Assembly: GCF_003012935.1 (NCBI RefSeq)
Contig: NZ_PUDR01000025.1
Coordinates: 1-39,412, forward strand
DNA length: 39,412 nucleotides
Source of the DNA: Pannonibacter carbonis
GTDB lineage: Bacteria > Pseudomonadota > Alphaproteobacteria > Rhizobiales > Stappiaceae
Direction: 5' to 3'
Under the pieces are notes generated by a model. It saw only the letters and a list, made by a program, of their open reading frames with translations. It did no database searches and was not told the DNA's origin. A program made the translations under genes and the position numbers. Position 1 is the first letter of the stretch; each line of letters opens with the position of its first letter. Of the stretch, positions 1 to 8,353 are shown piece after piece.

Positions 1-177
1 TACATCCTGCTGCGCATCGTCCATGCCACCCAGCGCGCAATCCCTCAGCCCCGCGCCTTTGCCCGCCTCCTGCGCCTCAACATCATGCACAAACGGCCAA
101 TCGACCACCTCAGCAAAGCCCCGCCAACCCCGCCAAATGACACAAGGCAGATGCAACTCCCAGGCCTACAAACTTAA
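1..177 (+). CDS. C-terminal end of an unknown protein (cut by window edge)
   Basis: An open frame runs from the first base to a TAA at 175-177, giving about 58 residues and no start codon inside the window. The first 30 or so codons mostly end in G or C, as in the real genes around it, which favours this frame over the overlapping frame that starts at 23. The peptide is basic (RLLRLNIMHKRPIDHL near its middle) and ends in a proline-rich tail. I do not recognise the family. It could be the end of a host gene or of a transposon-borne protein. It converges on the xanthine phosphoribosyltransferase gene. Confidence 0.45.
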   Translation, partial: YILLRIVHATQRAIPQPRAFARLLRLNIMHKRPIDHLSKAPPTPPNDTRQMQLPGLQT

Positions 178-252
178 ACCGGACAGCAGTGGCACAAGGC
201 CGAGGATGACGAAGGACGGGCACCTTGCTGCGCCCATTTAACTGCCGGCTTC

Positions 253-762
253 TCAGCCCGCCGTGTTCTTGTTCAGCGGCGGCTGGAACTGCCAGCCCAT
301 GTCCCAGGGGAAATAGATCCAGGTGTCCTGCGACACTTCGGTCACGAAGGTATCGACCAGCGGCCGGCCCATCGGCTTGGCATAGACGGTGGCAAAATGC
401 GCCTTCGGCAGCATTTCGCGCACGACTCGGGCGGTCTTGCCGGTGTCGACCAGATCGTCGATGACCAGCACGCCGTTGCCGTCGCCGCCTTCAAGGCCGA
501 TGACCTTCGGATCGATCGGCTTGATCACATGCAGCGAGCCCTGGTTTTCGTAGTTGTGGTACGAGGCAATGCACACCGTCTCGATCATGCGGATGCCGAG
601 TTCGCGTGCGACGATGGCCGCCGGGACCAGACCGCCACGGGTGATGCAGACGATGGCCTGCCATTCGCCCTGGCCGGAGAGGCGCCAGGCAAGTGCGCGG
701 GCGTCGCGGTGGAACTGGTCCCAGGAAACGGGAAAGGCCTTGTTCTGCTCGGGGTTTTCCAT
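253..762 (-). CDS. gpt: xanthine phosphoribosyltransferase
   Basis: This 169-residue purine-salvage enzyme transfers phosphoribosyl from PRPP to xanthine or guanine in the cytoplasm. The type I phosphoribosyltransferase PRPP-binding motif [14 protein letters not shown] lies near residues 97-110. An N-terminal [17 protein letters not shown] segment forms the usual PPi-binding loop region, and length and order match Gpt of Proteobacteria. The ATG start has an AAGGA sequence about 10 nt upstream. The CinA-like gene lies 62 nt upstream on the same strand, so the two may be co-transcribed. Hypoxanthine as an alternative substrate cannot be excluded from sequence. Confidence 0.93.
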   Translation of the reverse strand: MENPEQNKAFPVSWDQFHRDARALAWRLSGQGEWQAIVCITRGGLVPAAIVARELGIRMIETVCIASYHNYENQGSLHVIKPIDPKVIGLEGGDGNGVLVIDDLVDTGKTARVVREMLPKAHFATVYAKPMGRPLVDTFVTEVSQDTWIYFPWDMGWQFQPPLNKNTAG

Positions 763-824
763 GTGTCTGTCGTCCTTGCGGCGGTGGCTGTTTTCGGTTG
801 GCCCCGGGGACCGGAGCGGAAGGG

Positions 825-1586
825 TTAGGCTTTTTTGGCAGCTTCGATGGCCCGGGCCGCAGCGACCGCCGCCTCGACGGCTTCAGCCACGGGGCCGAGC
901 CGTGCCGCATCGCGGCTGCGCAGCACGACTTGGGTGCTGAAGCGACCGTCGGTCATGCGGGGATAGGAGCCGATGATGACATCCGGGTTCTCGCCCTGGA
1001 TGGTTCGAAGCGCATCCGCGATGCGGCTTTCGGGAAGATCCGCGTCGACGGTTTGCGAGATGATCTTGCGGCCGCTGCGCAGGGTCGGGGCGATGGCATC
1101 CAGCATCGCCTGCATGATCGAGGGGACACCGGCCATCACATGCACGTTGCCAATCCGGAAGCCAGGTGCCTTCGACACCTTGTTCTCGATCAGGTCCGCG
1201 CCCGCCGGAATGCGGGCCATGCGCTGGCGTGCGGGCGTGAATTCACCGGGGGGATAGTGCGCGGACAGGATCGCCATCGCGCGCGGGTCGTGGTCGATCG
1301 ACACGCCGAAGGCCTTGGCAATGCTGTCGGCGGTGATGTCGTCGTGGGTCGGGCCGATGCCGCCCGAGGTGAAGACATAGTCATACTGTCCGCGCAGCGT
1401 ATTCACGGCCTCGACGATACGCGCCTCGATGTCAGGGACAACGCGCACTTCCATCAGGTCGATGCCGGCCATGGCCAGGAAGTCGGCGACATAGCCGATG
1501 TTCTTGTCCTTGGTGCGCCCGGACAGGATCTCGTCTCCGATGACGAGAAAGGCGGCCGTCACGATCCCTTGCGATGCGTCGTCCAT
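825..1586 (-). CDS. CinA-like competence/damage-inducible domain protein (molybdopterin-binding fold)
   Basis: This 253-residue protein contains the MoCF_biosynth domain, with [15 protein letters not shown] near residue 15 and the characteristic [13 protein letters not shown] near residue 73. It lacks the C-terminal nicotinamide-nucleotide amidase domain of full-length CinA, so it is the short stand-alone type common in alphaproteobacteria. The fold suggests binding of a pterin- or nucleotide-like ligand, and full CinA proteins have ADP-ribose or NMN-related pyrophosphatase activity. The substrate here is unknown. The ATG start has AGAGGA 5 nt upstream. It lies between the monooxygenase gene and gpt, all on the minus strand. 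Confidence 0.9.
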   Translation of the reverse strand: MDDASQGIVTAAFLVIGDEILSGRTKDKNIGYVADFLAMAGIDLMEVRVVPDIEARIVEAVNTLRGQYDYVFTSGGIGPTHDDITADSIAKAFGVSIDHDPRAMAILSAHYPPGEFTPARQRMARIPAGADLIENKVSKAPGFRIGNVHVMAGVPSIMQAMLDAIAPTLRSGRKIISQTVDADLPESRIADALRTIQGENPDVIIGSYPRMTDGRFSTQVVLRSRDAARLGPVAEAVEAAVAAARAIEAAKKA

Positions 1587-1698
1587 GCAGTCCTCTTCAG
1601 CGACCGGTTTGCCCGGCCTCCTGAAGGCCCGCCGGGCGTCCGTCCTGCCGCGTCTGGCGCAGGCCGGTTTCTGCCTTTATCGCAAGCGCGGGTTTCGC

Positions 1699-2898
1699 TC
1701 AAGCGGTGCTGCTGTCGCGCCAGCCGTAGATCCAGTCCATCCGCTTCAAAAGCCTCTCCGGCGAGCTTGCCTTCAGCACCGCGTCACGGGCAAGGCAGGC
1801 GGGCCAGGACATATGGTAGATCGTGGCGTTGGTGCTGGCGGCTTCCTGCACATGGACCGCGCGCGGCTGGCGTTGGCTTTGGTAGGCGGCAAGCGCGGCC
1901 GGAATGTCCTTCGCGCCCTGCATCAGCCGGCCCAGCACGGCGGCATCCTCGATTGCCATTGCAGCACCTTGCGCGGCAAACGGTAACATCGCGTGGGCTG
2001 CATCTCCCAGCAGGGCGATCCGGCCCTTTGCCCAGGGTGTGCCGGCGTCGACGGCGCACAGCGCCCACCGAACCCACAGATCCGGGACTTCCATCACGGC
2101 GCGGATTTCGGCCGGCCAGTCGGCAAAGCGGCTCAGCAGCGCGTCCCGGTCGGCCGGTTCCGACCAGCCGTCGGCGTCCCAGTTCTCCTCGACCAGAGCG
2201 ACGAGGTTGAACTCGCGGCCGGAGCGGACCGGATAGTGGACAAGATGGGCCTTTGGACCAAGCCAAAGGCCGGTTTCCGCCATCAGCACGTCGGAGACGG
2301 CGCTGGCCGGCAGGGTGGCGCGATAGGCGGTGCGGCCAGAGAACCGTGCCTCCGGCCCTTTCATGACACGCTGGCGGACTTCGGAGCGCACGCCATCAGC
2401 ACCGATCAGGGCGCAGGCGCTGATCTGGCGTGAGCCGCTGGCCGTGGTGATCCCGGCCTCAATACCGGTGCCTGTGTCCGTCACCTCGCCAAGACTGGCG
2501 CCCAGGGTCAGCGTGATCGTTGCTGTGTTGCTGACAGCATCGAGCAGCACTTTCTGCAGATCCGCCCGGTGCAGCACCAGATAGGGCAGACCATAGCGCT
2601 CGCGGGCGACAGGACCAAGCGGCACCCGCGCCAGATCGCGGCCATTGCGGGCGCTGTGGATGCGCACGGTTGCCGGCTCTGCCGCCTTGGCTTCAAGTTC
2701 GGGCAGCAGGCCAAGGCCAGCCAGAACGCGCAGGGCATTGGGAGACAGCTGCAGTCCTGCGCCGACTTCCGCCAGCCATTCGGTGCGCTCGATCAGCTCG
2801 ACGCGATAGCCGGCCCGCGCCAGGCAGAGCGCAGCCGTGAGACCGCCAATGCCGGCGCCGACAACGGCAACTGGCTGGGCGGGAAGGGAGTGTGTCAT
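1699..2898 (-). CDS. FAD-dependent aromatic-ring monooxygenase (salicylate hydroxylase-like)
   Basis: This is a flavoprotein hydroxylase of about 399 residues that uses NAD(P)H and O2. The N-terminal dinucleotide fold VAVVGAGIGGLTAALCLA binds FAD, followed by an E-R-T strand end. A second FAD motif, IALLGDAAHAMLPFAAQGA, lies near residue 290. This pattern is typical of the UbiH/salicylate 1-monooxygenase/3-hydroxybenzoate 6-hydroxylase group. I placed the start at the ATG MTHSLPAQP (2898) because it sits just before the FAD fold; an in-frame start 9 codons upstream is possible. The aromatic substrate cannot be read from sequence. No other aromatic-catabolism gene is adjacent, so the link to a pathway is open. 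Confidence 0.88.
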   Translation of the reverse strand: MTHSLPAQPVAVVGAGIGGLTAALCLARAGYRVELIERTEWLAEVGAGLQLSPNALRVLAGLGLLPELEAKAAEPATVRIHSARNGRDLARVPLGPVARERYGLPYLVLHRADLQKVLLDAVSNTATITLTLGASLGEVTDTGTGIEAGITTASGSRQISACALIGADGVRSEVRQRVMKGPEARFSGRTAYRATLPASAVSDVLMAETGLWLGPKAHLVHYPVRSGREFNLVALVEENWDADGWSEPADRDALLSRFADWPAEIRAVMEVPDLWVRWALCAVDAGTPWAKGRIALLGDAAHAMLPFAAQGAAMAIEDAAVLGRLMQGAKDIPAALAAYQSQRQPRAVHVQEAASTNATIYHMSWPACLARDAVLKASSPERLLKRMDWIYGWRDSSTA

Positions 2899-3027
2899 GG
2901 GAGGGCCCGCAACCGTTCGGGACAAAGGTCTGGACGAAAGTCAGGGCAGGCAGCCGACCCGGGCGATGTCACCAAGGATCAGATGATCCATGGATCGGCA
3001 TATACGCCGGATCAGCAGGGACAAAGT

Positions 3028-3077
3028 CCTGCCCCGCCTCCTCACAAGGCCAAAAACTGGCCCGGGAGCGGGGCAGG
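3028..3077 (-). terminator. hairpin downstream of the zinc-finger gene
   Basis: The arms 3028-3037 and 3068-3077 pair perfectly over 10 bp, and an inner GGCC/GGCC pair closes a small loop. Read on the minus strand the hairpin follows the zinc-finger stop codon (3087) by about 10 nt and is followed by ACTTTGT. This is a plausible but weak rho-independent terminator. Confidence 0.5.
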
Positions 3078-3086
3078 TGATCTTGA

Positions 3087-3332
3087 TCAGGCAGCCGCCG
3101 GCACCCAGACGCTGTCAGCCGGTTCCGCCTGGCCAGCCTTCAGCGACGGATTGTACTTGTACAGCGTCGAGCAGTAGGGGCAGACGATCTGGTCCTCGTG
3201 GCCGAGATCGAGGAACACATGCGGATGGTCAAAGGGCGGATTTGCCCCGATGCACATGAACTCGCGCGCGCCGATCTCGATGCAGTCGTGGCCGCTGGTA
3301 TTCTGGAAATGCGGGACAACATGATCCGCCAT
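3087..3332 (-). CDS. zinc-finger domain protein, zf-CHCC (NDUFS6-like) family
   Basis: This 81-residue protein has the zf-CHCC pattern. C27 is in FMCIGANPPFDHPHVFLDLG, followed by H36/H38 and then C51-x2-C54 in VCPYCSTLY. These are the expected zinc ligands. The family is related to the mitochondrial complex I accessory subunit NDUFS6, and in alphaproteobacteria it is a small conserved protein thought to go with respiratory complex I. No nuo gene is in this window. It is divergent from the alpha/beta hydrolase pair, and 3333-3557 is the shared upstream region. Confidence 0.9.
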   Translation of the reverse strand: MADHVVPHFQNTSGHDCIEIGAREFMCIGANPPFDHPHVFLDLGHEDQIVCPYCSTLYKYNPSLKAGQAEPADSVWVPAAA

Positions 3333-3557
3333 GGCACCTGTCCAAATGTCTCACTTACCGAAGATGGTGGCCGAACATACTGTCTTGTTGCGGCAAAGGG
3401 TAGGGCTTTTGCGGTGATACACACATTCGCCGCAGGCTGCTTGCGTCCAACATCTTCCTGCGAACCGCAGGATCGATTTCCGGCCTTTGCGCGCCAGCGC
3501 CGAATGCGTAAGGTACAGACCAGACGATATTCCTTTAACGTAAGCGTCAAGGTGACC

Positions 3558-4310
3558 ATGCTGAAGTTTTCCGGCGACGGAGTAGACATCGCCTATCTGG
3601 ACGAGGGCGAGGGTGAGCCCATCCTTCTCATTCACGGCTTTGCCTCCAACAAGACCGTCAACTGGGCCTATCCGGGATGGGTGGACCTGTTGCGCAAGGA
3701 TGGCCGCCGGATCATCGCGCTGGACAATCGCGGTCATGGCGACAGCAGCAAGTTCTATGATCCGGCCGACTATGGTGCGCCGATCATGGCCGAGGATGCC
3801 CGCCGCCTGCTCGATCACCTCGGCCTCGATCAGGTCGACGTCATGGGCTATTCCATGGGCGCGCGCATTTCCGCCTTCCTCACCCTCAACCACCCGCAGC
3901 GTGTCCGCCGCGCCATTTTCGGCGGCCTTGGCTATGGCATGGTGAATGGCGTCGGCGATCCGGAGCCGCTTGCGTGTGGTCTGGAGGCCGACAGTCTTGC
4001 CGATGTGCCCGATCGCACTGGCCGCGCTTTCCGCGCCTTTGCCGAGCAGACCAAGTCGGATCGCAAGGCGCTGGCGGCCTGTATCCGCTCGTCGCGCCAG
4101 AAGATCACGGAAGAAGACGTCGCCCGCATCCGCCGCCCGGTTCTGGTGGCGGTCGGGACCAAGGATGACATCGCCGGCTCGCCCGAAGATCTGGCGGCGC
4201 TTATCCCCGGCGCGCGCGTGCTCGACATCCCCGGCCGCGACCATATGGTCGCCGTGGGCGACAAGGTGTTCAAGCAGGGCGTACTCGACTTCCTGGCGGA
4301 GACAGACTGA
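3558..4310 (+). CDS. alpha/beta hydrolase (first of an overlapping pair)
   Basis: This 250-residue cytoplasmic serine hydrolase has the oxyanion strand ILLIHGFAS, the nucleophile elbow GYSMGA with S99, acidic residues D203/D204 in GTKDD, and H229 in GRDHM. The catalytic triad is therefore complete. The cap domain is short. I chose the ATG at 3558 (MLKFSGDG) because the first beta strand starts at once; the open frame extends upstream to 3198 but crosses the divergent zinc-finger gene. The stop overlaps the start of the next hydrolase by one base, so the two should be translationally coupled. The substrate is unknown: an ester, a lactone or a dienelactone-like compound would all fit. Confidence 0.9.
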   Translation: MLKFSGDGVDIAYLDEGEGEPILLIHGFASNKTVNWAYPGWVDLLRKDGRRIIALDNRGHGDSSKFYDPADYGAPIMAEDARRLLDHLGLDQVDVMGYSMGARISAFLTLNHPQRVRRAIFGGLGYGMVNGVGDPEPLACGLEADSLADVPDRTGRAFRAFAEQTKSDRKALAACIRSSRQKITEEDVARIRRPVLVAVGTKDDIAGSPEDLAALIPGARVLDIPGRDHMVAVGDKVFKQGVLDFLAETD

Positions 4311-5191
4311 TGGTCAAGGCGCTCTCCTTCACCGGAGCGGAAGGCAACAGGCTCGTCGCTGACCGGCTCGGCGAGGAGGGCGCACCGGTCCTGCTGCTGC
4401 ATGGCGGCGGTCAGACCCGCCATGCCTGGGCCGGGACAGGCGAGCGTCTGGCCCGCGCAGGCTTCAGCGCTGTCTGCCTCGACCAGCGTGGGCATGGCGA
4501 GAGCGACTGGGTTGCCTCCGGCAACTACACGTTCCTCGATTTCGGCCGTGACCTCGTGCGCGTTGCCTCGACACTCACAGCCGAACAGGGCCGGCGTCCG
4601 GTGCTGATCGGCGCGTCCCTTGGCGGCCTCGCCGGCATTCTCGCCGAGGGGCATCTCGCTCCCGGCAGCCTGTCCGCCCTGGTGCTGGTCGACATCACGC
4701 CACGGGTCGATCTTGGCGGGGTGTCGAAGATCGTCGAGTTCATGTCCGCAAACATGGCCGACGGCTTTGCCAGCGTCGAGGACGCGGCAGACGCCATTGC
4801 TGCCTATCTGCCGCATCGCCCCCGGCCAGCCTCGCTGGAGGGCCTGGCCAAGAACCTGCGCCCGACCCCGGACGGCCGCTTGCGCTGGCACTGGGATCCG
4901 CGCTTCATCTCCGCCCGTCATTCGGATGGCGATGTTGCCCGGGCCATGGCCGAAGACGAACTGATCGCCGCCGCCCGCCACCTGGCCTTACCGGTGTTGC
5001 TGGTGCGTGGTGGACGATCGGAGCTGGTGTCAGAGGCCCATGTCGAGGAGTTCCAGTCCCTCGTGCCCCATGCCCGTTTCGTTGACGTCGAGGCTGCCGG
5101 CCACATGGTCGCTGGCGACCGCAATGACGTCTTCACCGATGCGCTGGTTGATTTCCTGGAGACCCTAGAGGCCCCTGCCGCACCGGTGTGA
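4310..5191 (+). CDS. alpha/beta hydrolase (second of the pair)
   Basis: This 293-residue hydrolase has LLLHGGGQTRHAW as the oxyanion segment, GASLGG with nucleophile S103, and H265 in AAGHM. At the place of the usual aspartate it has RGGRSELVS, where many relatives have SDxVS. The acid may therefore be E238, or another aspartate may serve. The ATG overlaps the stop of the preceding hydrolase gene by one base. The two proteins resemble each other only in fold motifs, so a recent duplication is not obvious. Co-translation suggests related substrates. Downstream lies a cluster of palindromic repeats. Confidence 0.9.
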   Translation: MVKALSFTGAEGNRLVADRLGEEGAPVLLLHGGGQTRHAWAGTGERLARAGFSAVCLDQRGHGESDWVASGNYTFLDFGRDLVRVASTLTAEQGRRPVLIGASLGGLAGILAEGHLAPGSLSALVLVDITPRVDLGGVSKIVEFMSANMADGFASVEDAADAIAAYLPHRPRPASLEGLAKNLRPTPDGRLRWHWDPRFISARHSDGDVARAMAEDELIAAARHLALPVLLVRGGRSELVSEAHVEEFQSLVPHARFVDVEAAGHMVAGDRNDVFTDALVDFLETLEAPAAPV

Positions 5192-5380
5192 CCTGGCCAG
5201 GCTTTCCTGAATCGCCCCAACAGCTTGCCTGCATCGGCTCATCCCGTCGTCGGTGATGCCCTGAGAGGGTGATTCAAGCGCTTGCTGCTCTGATTCGGAT
5301 TCAAGCAATATTATTGTTCAGGATCAGTCTGTTACACCCGTTTCCTTGCGTGTGTTATTTTGTCCGGATCCCTCACTTTT

Positions 5381-5411
5381 CGTCATGCCATGATCAAGTC
5401 ATGGCATGACG
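5381..5411. repeat. collapsed copy of the nested-palindrome element
   Basis: This is a perfect 31-bp palindrome with 13-bp arms (CGTCATGCCATGA and its complement) around TCAAG. It equals the outer ends of the 144-bp element joined directly. It therefore looks like a full copy that lost its interior by recombination between the shared ATGCCATG words. The following 84 or so bases match the spacer that follows the full copies. Confidence 0.85.
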
Positions 5412-5495
5412 ACCGGGGGAACGTGGGTCCAATTCGGGGTCGGAACACAGGCCTCTGCAGCAGCATCACCGCCAGTCGCGCGGCCTCACCTTTTT

Positions 5496-5639
5496 CGTCA
5501 TGCCATGGCTCGACCATGGCATCCATGCCGTGACTTCTCATCCCGGTATGGCGTCTGCAATCTGGACCATGCCCATCTCGCAGCAGGTGTTTGCAGAGAG
5601 ACATCGGCATGGATGCCATGATCAAGTCATGGCATGACG
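5496..5639. repeat. 144-bp nested-palindrome element, copy 1
   Basis: The terminal 35 bases (5496-5530 and 5605-5639) are inverted copies with 3 mismatches. Each terminus is itself a hairpin built from ATGCCATGG-type words. The inner 16 bases of each terminus pair perfectly (CATGGCATCCATGCCG). The core of about 74 bp carries no convincing reading frame. This copy lies between two convergent genes. Confidence 0.9.
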
Positions 5640-5723
5640 ACCGGGGGAAAGTGGTTCCAATTCGGGGTCGGAACATCAGCCCCTGTTACAGCGCCGCTGC
5701 CAGTCGCGCGTTCCGCTCTCTTT

Positions 5724-5867
5724 CGTCATGCCATGGCTAGACCATGGCATCCATGCCGTTCCCTCTCATCCCGGTACGGCATCTGCAATCTGGACCATGC
5801 CCATCTCGCTGCCTGAACTCGCCGAGAGCTATCGGCATGGATGCCATGATCAAGTCATGGCATGACG
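5724..5867. repeat. 144-bp nested-palindrome element, copy 2
   Basis: It has the same 144-bp length and termini as copy 1 and starts 228 bp after it, so element plus spacer form a tandem unit of about 228 bp. The spacer 5640-5723 is also conserved between units. The left terminus has 3 mismatches to the right one. Confidence 0.9.
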
Positions 5868-5938
5868 ACCGGGGGGACGTGGATCCAATTCAAGGCAGGG
5901 ACATCAGCCCCTGTTATAGCGCCGCTGCCTATCAGGTC

Positions 5939-6727
5939 CTACTCCCCCCGAAACACCGGGCTGCGCTTTTCCAGGAACGCCGTCCGCCCCTCGGCGAAGT
6001 CGGCGCTGTCAAAGCAGCGCTCGGCCGCCGCATGGGCACCGGACAGGTCGCCGCTGGAGAGAGCGGTCAGTGCGGCCTTGGTGGCGGTGATGGTCAAGGG
6101 TGCGTTCTCCGCCAGTGTTGCGGCCAACGCGCGTGTTTCTGTCTCCAGCTCGTCCGCGTCGACCAGCCGGTCGATCAGCCCGATCCGCTCGGCTTCGGCA
6201 GCGTCAATGCGGCGGGCGGTGAAGACGAGGTCCTTGGCCCTGGCCGCTCCGGTCAGCGCTACAATGTCAGCGAGGGCTGTGGGCGGATAGGCAATGCCCA
6301 GCCGGGCGGCTGGAATGCCGAAGCTGGAGCCCCTGGCTGCAACCCGCAGGTCGCAGGCCACTGCCAGTCCCACGCCGCCGCCGAGGCAATGGCCGCGGAT
6401 CATGGCGATGGTCGGCTTCGGGCTGGCGCGCAGCGCATCGAAGGCCGCGACATTGATCGCCTCATAGGTCTTGGCGTCCTTGGCGTTGCCGCGCAGCGTT
6501 GCAAACTCCGAAATGTCCGCCCCGGCGACGAATGTTTCCTCCCCGGCACCCCGGACGATGATCACCCGGACCTGCGGGGCGGCGACTGCCTCTTCCACTG
6601 CCGCCGGCACCGCCTGCCACATAGCCAGTGTCAGGGCATTGCGCCGCTCTGCATTGTCAATGGTGACGAAGGCCACAGCGCCCTCGATCGTGACGGTGAT
6701 ACAGCCGTGGCGTGCGGGCAGGTTCAT
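5939..6727 (-). CDS. enoyl-CoA hydratase/isomerase family protein
   Basis: This 262-residue crotonase-fold protein has an oxyanion-hole segment EETFVAGADISEFA near residue 65 and the second one, RGHCLGGGVGLAVACDLRVA, near residue 108. The SSFGIPAARLGIAYPP block follows. Such proteins hydrate or isomerise 2-enoyl-CoA thioesters. The usual catalytic glutamates of mitochondrial ECH1 are only partly recognisable, so the exact reaction is open. I chose MNLPARHG (6727); the open frame continues 59 codons upstream with no family resemblance. It converges on the hydrolase pair across the repeat cluster. Confidence 0.9.
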   Translation of the reverse strand: MNLPARHGCITVTIEGAVAFVTIDNAERRNALTLAMWQAVPAAVEEAVAAPQVRVIIVRGAGEETFVAGADISEFATLRGNAKDAKTYEAINVAAFDALRASPKPTIAMIRGHCLGGGVGLAVACDLRVAARGSSFGIPAARLGIAYPPTALADIVALTGAARAKDLVFTARRIDAAEAERIGLIDRLVDADELETETRALAATLAENAPLTITATKAALTALSSGDLSGAHAAAERCFDSADFAEGRTAFLEKRSPVFRGE

Positions 6728-6978
6728 GGTCAGATGGTCCTTGCGATGGTAGCGTCTGGCGCTGTACGAGATGCGGACGATTGCTGCGGGCGGGCTGGCG
6801 CGACCAATCACGGACCAGACCTTGCGAAGCGCATGGGCGCTCCTAACTGAGTGTGAACCGTGTTTGCGTACAAGCCAGCCAATGGTATGGCCGGCATGGC
6901 CCATGTGGTAGCATCACCGAAGTGATTTCGGCTTGAGACGGTGCGCGTCGCGCTGCCGGCCTTTGAAGGAGACAAGCC

Positions 6979-7812
6979 ATGGTGAATTCGAACCTCCGGC
7001 CGGCGGCTGGCTCGATTGCGCTGCATGATCCTGCCTGGCGGCAGATGCGCGAGGAAGCGGAGCGGATGGTCGTGGACGAGCCGGCGCTGTCCTCCTTCGT
7101 CTATGAGACCGTGCTCAATCACCAGCGGCTGGAAGACGCGGTGATCCATCGCCTCGGTGACCGGCTCGGGCGCGACGTCGTCTCGGCCTCTCTGATCCGC
7201 CAGACCTATCAGGAGGCCCTGATCAGCGAGCCGGATCTCGGCGAGATCTTCCGCGTCGACATGATGGCCGTCTTCGATCGCGACCCGGCCTGCAATCGCC
7301 TGCTGGAGCCGGTGCTCTATTTCAAGGGCTTCCATGCGCTGCAGACCCACCGCCTTGCCAACTGGCTGTGGCGCCAGGGCCGCAAGGACTTTGCCCTCTA
7401 TCTGCAGAGCCGGTCTTCGGAAGTGTTCCAGGTCGACATCCATCCGGCTGTGCCGGTCGGACGTGGCATCTTCATCGACCATGCCACCGGCCTCGTCGTC
7501 GGTTCGACGGCGGTGATCGAGGACGATGTCTCGATCCTGCAGGGCGTGACGCTGGGCGGCACCGGCAAGGAGCAGGGCGACCGTCATCCGAAGATCCGCA
7601 AGGGCGTCCTCATCGGCGCAGGCGCGAATGTTCTTGGCAACATCGAGATCGGGCGCTGCTCGCGCGTTGCCGCAGGCTCGGTCGTGCTGCAGGACGTTCC
7701 GTGCAACACCACGGTCGCCGGCGTGCCGGCGCGGGTTGTCGGCCAGGCCGGCTGCGCCGAACCGGCGCGTTCGATGGATCAGCTGCTGGCCGACAAGGGC
7801 CTGCCCGAGTAA
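6979..7812 (+). CDS. cysE: serine O-acetyltransferase
   Basis: This 277-residue enzyme makes O-acetylserine from serine and acetyl-CoA, the first step of cysteine synthesis. The N-terminal helical SATase domain (WRQMREEAERM onward) is followed by a left-handed beta-helix of hexapeptide repeats from about residue 160. DIHPAVPVGRGIFIDHATG carries the conserved active-site histidines. The C-terminal PARVVGQAG and an acidic-hydrophobic tail match CysE, whose tail binds CysK. The start is well supported by AAGGAGA 7 nt upstream of the ATG. An imperfect hairpin at about 7841-7873 follows the gene. Confidence 0.96.
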   Translation: MVNSNLRPAAGSIALHDPAWRQMREEAERMVVDEPALSSFVYETVLNHQRLEDAVIHRLGDRLGRDVVSASLIRQTYQEALISEPDLGEIFRVDMMAVFDRDPACNRLLEPVLYFKGFHALQTHRLANWLWRQGRKDFALYLQSRSSEVFQVDIHPAVPVGRGIFIDHATGLVVGSTAVIEDDVSILQGVTLGGTGKEQGDRHPKIRKGVLIGAGANVLGNIEIGRCSRVAAGSVVLQDVPCNTTVAGVPARVVGQAGCAEPARSMDQLLADKGLPE

Positions 7813-8005
7813 TCCTGATTGTTTCAGCCCGCAAAGGATCACGGGGATAGCCGAACTGTGCGGTTGGCTCCCCGTTCCGATCGTGTAGGGTCGCCACCGG
7901 TTTGACATTGATGGCTTCACCTGCCAAACGGACCCGCCTCGGGCTCCGGACAGGAGCCATCTTCCGGCATAGCCGGTCCCGACCCGGACAAGGAGCGACA
8001 CGACG

Positions 8006-8227
8006 ATGAAATCCGATGAAATCAAGAAGATCGAGGCGTACCTGCGCCGCAAGTTCAACCTGCCGGCGATCAAGCTGCAGGCCCGCCCGCGCAAGGACGA
8101 CTCGGCTGAGGTTTACATCGGCGACGAATTCATCGGCGTCGTATTCCGTGACGACGAGGACGATGAGCTGAGCTGGAGCTTCCAGATGGCCATTCTCGAG
8201 ATGGACCTGGAAGAAGACGCCGGCTGA
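8006..8227 (+). CDS. DUF3126 family small acidic protein
   Basis: This 73-residue protein (MKSDEIKKIEAYLRRKFN at its start) matches the alphaproteobacterial DUF3126 pattern. It has a basic N-terminal helix, a VYIGDEFIGVVFRD beta hairpin and a strongly acidic C-terminus (DDEDDE, DLEEDAG). Its function is unknown. The ATG follows a GGAG-type ribosome site. It stands alone behind cysE and ends in a clear terminator. Confidence 0.9.
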   Translation: MKSDEIKKIEAYLRRKFNLPAIKLQARPRKDDSAEVYIGDEFIGVVFRDDEDDELSWSFQMAILEMDLEEDAG

Positions 8228-8256
8228 TCGGCAATCCTCACCTGAAGCCTCTGCTG

Positions 8257-8279
8257 CCCCGGCCCTGTGCCGGGGTTTT
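8257..8279 (+). terminator. rho-independent terminator of the DUF3126 gene
   Basis: CCCCGGC (8257-8263) pairs with GCCGGGG (8269-8275) around a 5-nt loop, and TTTTGCGTTTT follows. It sits 30 nt after the DUF3126 stop. Confidence 0.85.
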
Positions 8280-8353
8280 GCGTTTTATGGCGGGAAATGA
8301 GGTTCCGGGCGACAAGGCTGGCGATCTATCCACTTTCGCCCGCACCCGTCACG

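Noticed and set aside
693-2210. 505-codon plus-strand frame opposite the CinA-like and monooxygenase genes
   Set aside because: It crosses two well-supported minus-strand genes and has an arginine/glycine-rich, low-information translation.
5383-5816. Short repetitive frames (for example RPWHPCRDFSSRYG) in the repeat cluster
   Set aside because: They arise from the 144-bp repeats; frames are not kept between the two clusters.
5381-5867. CRISPR array
   Set aside because: Repeats are too long and spacers are themselves conserved; no cas gene is near.
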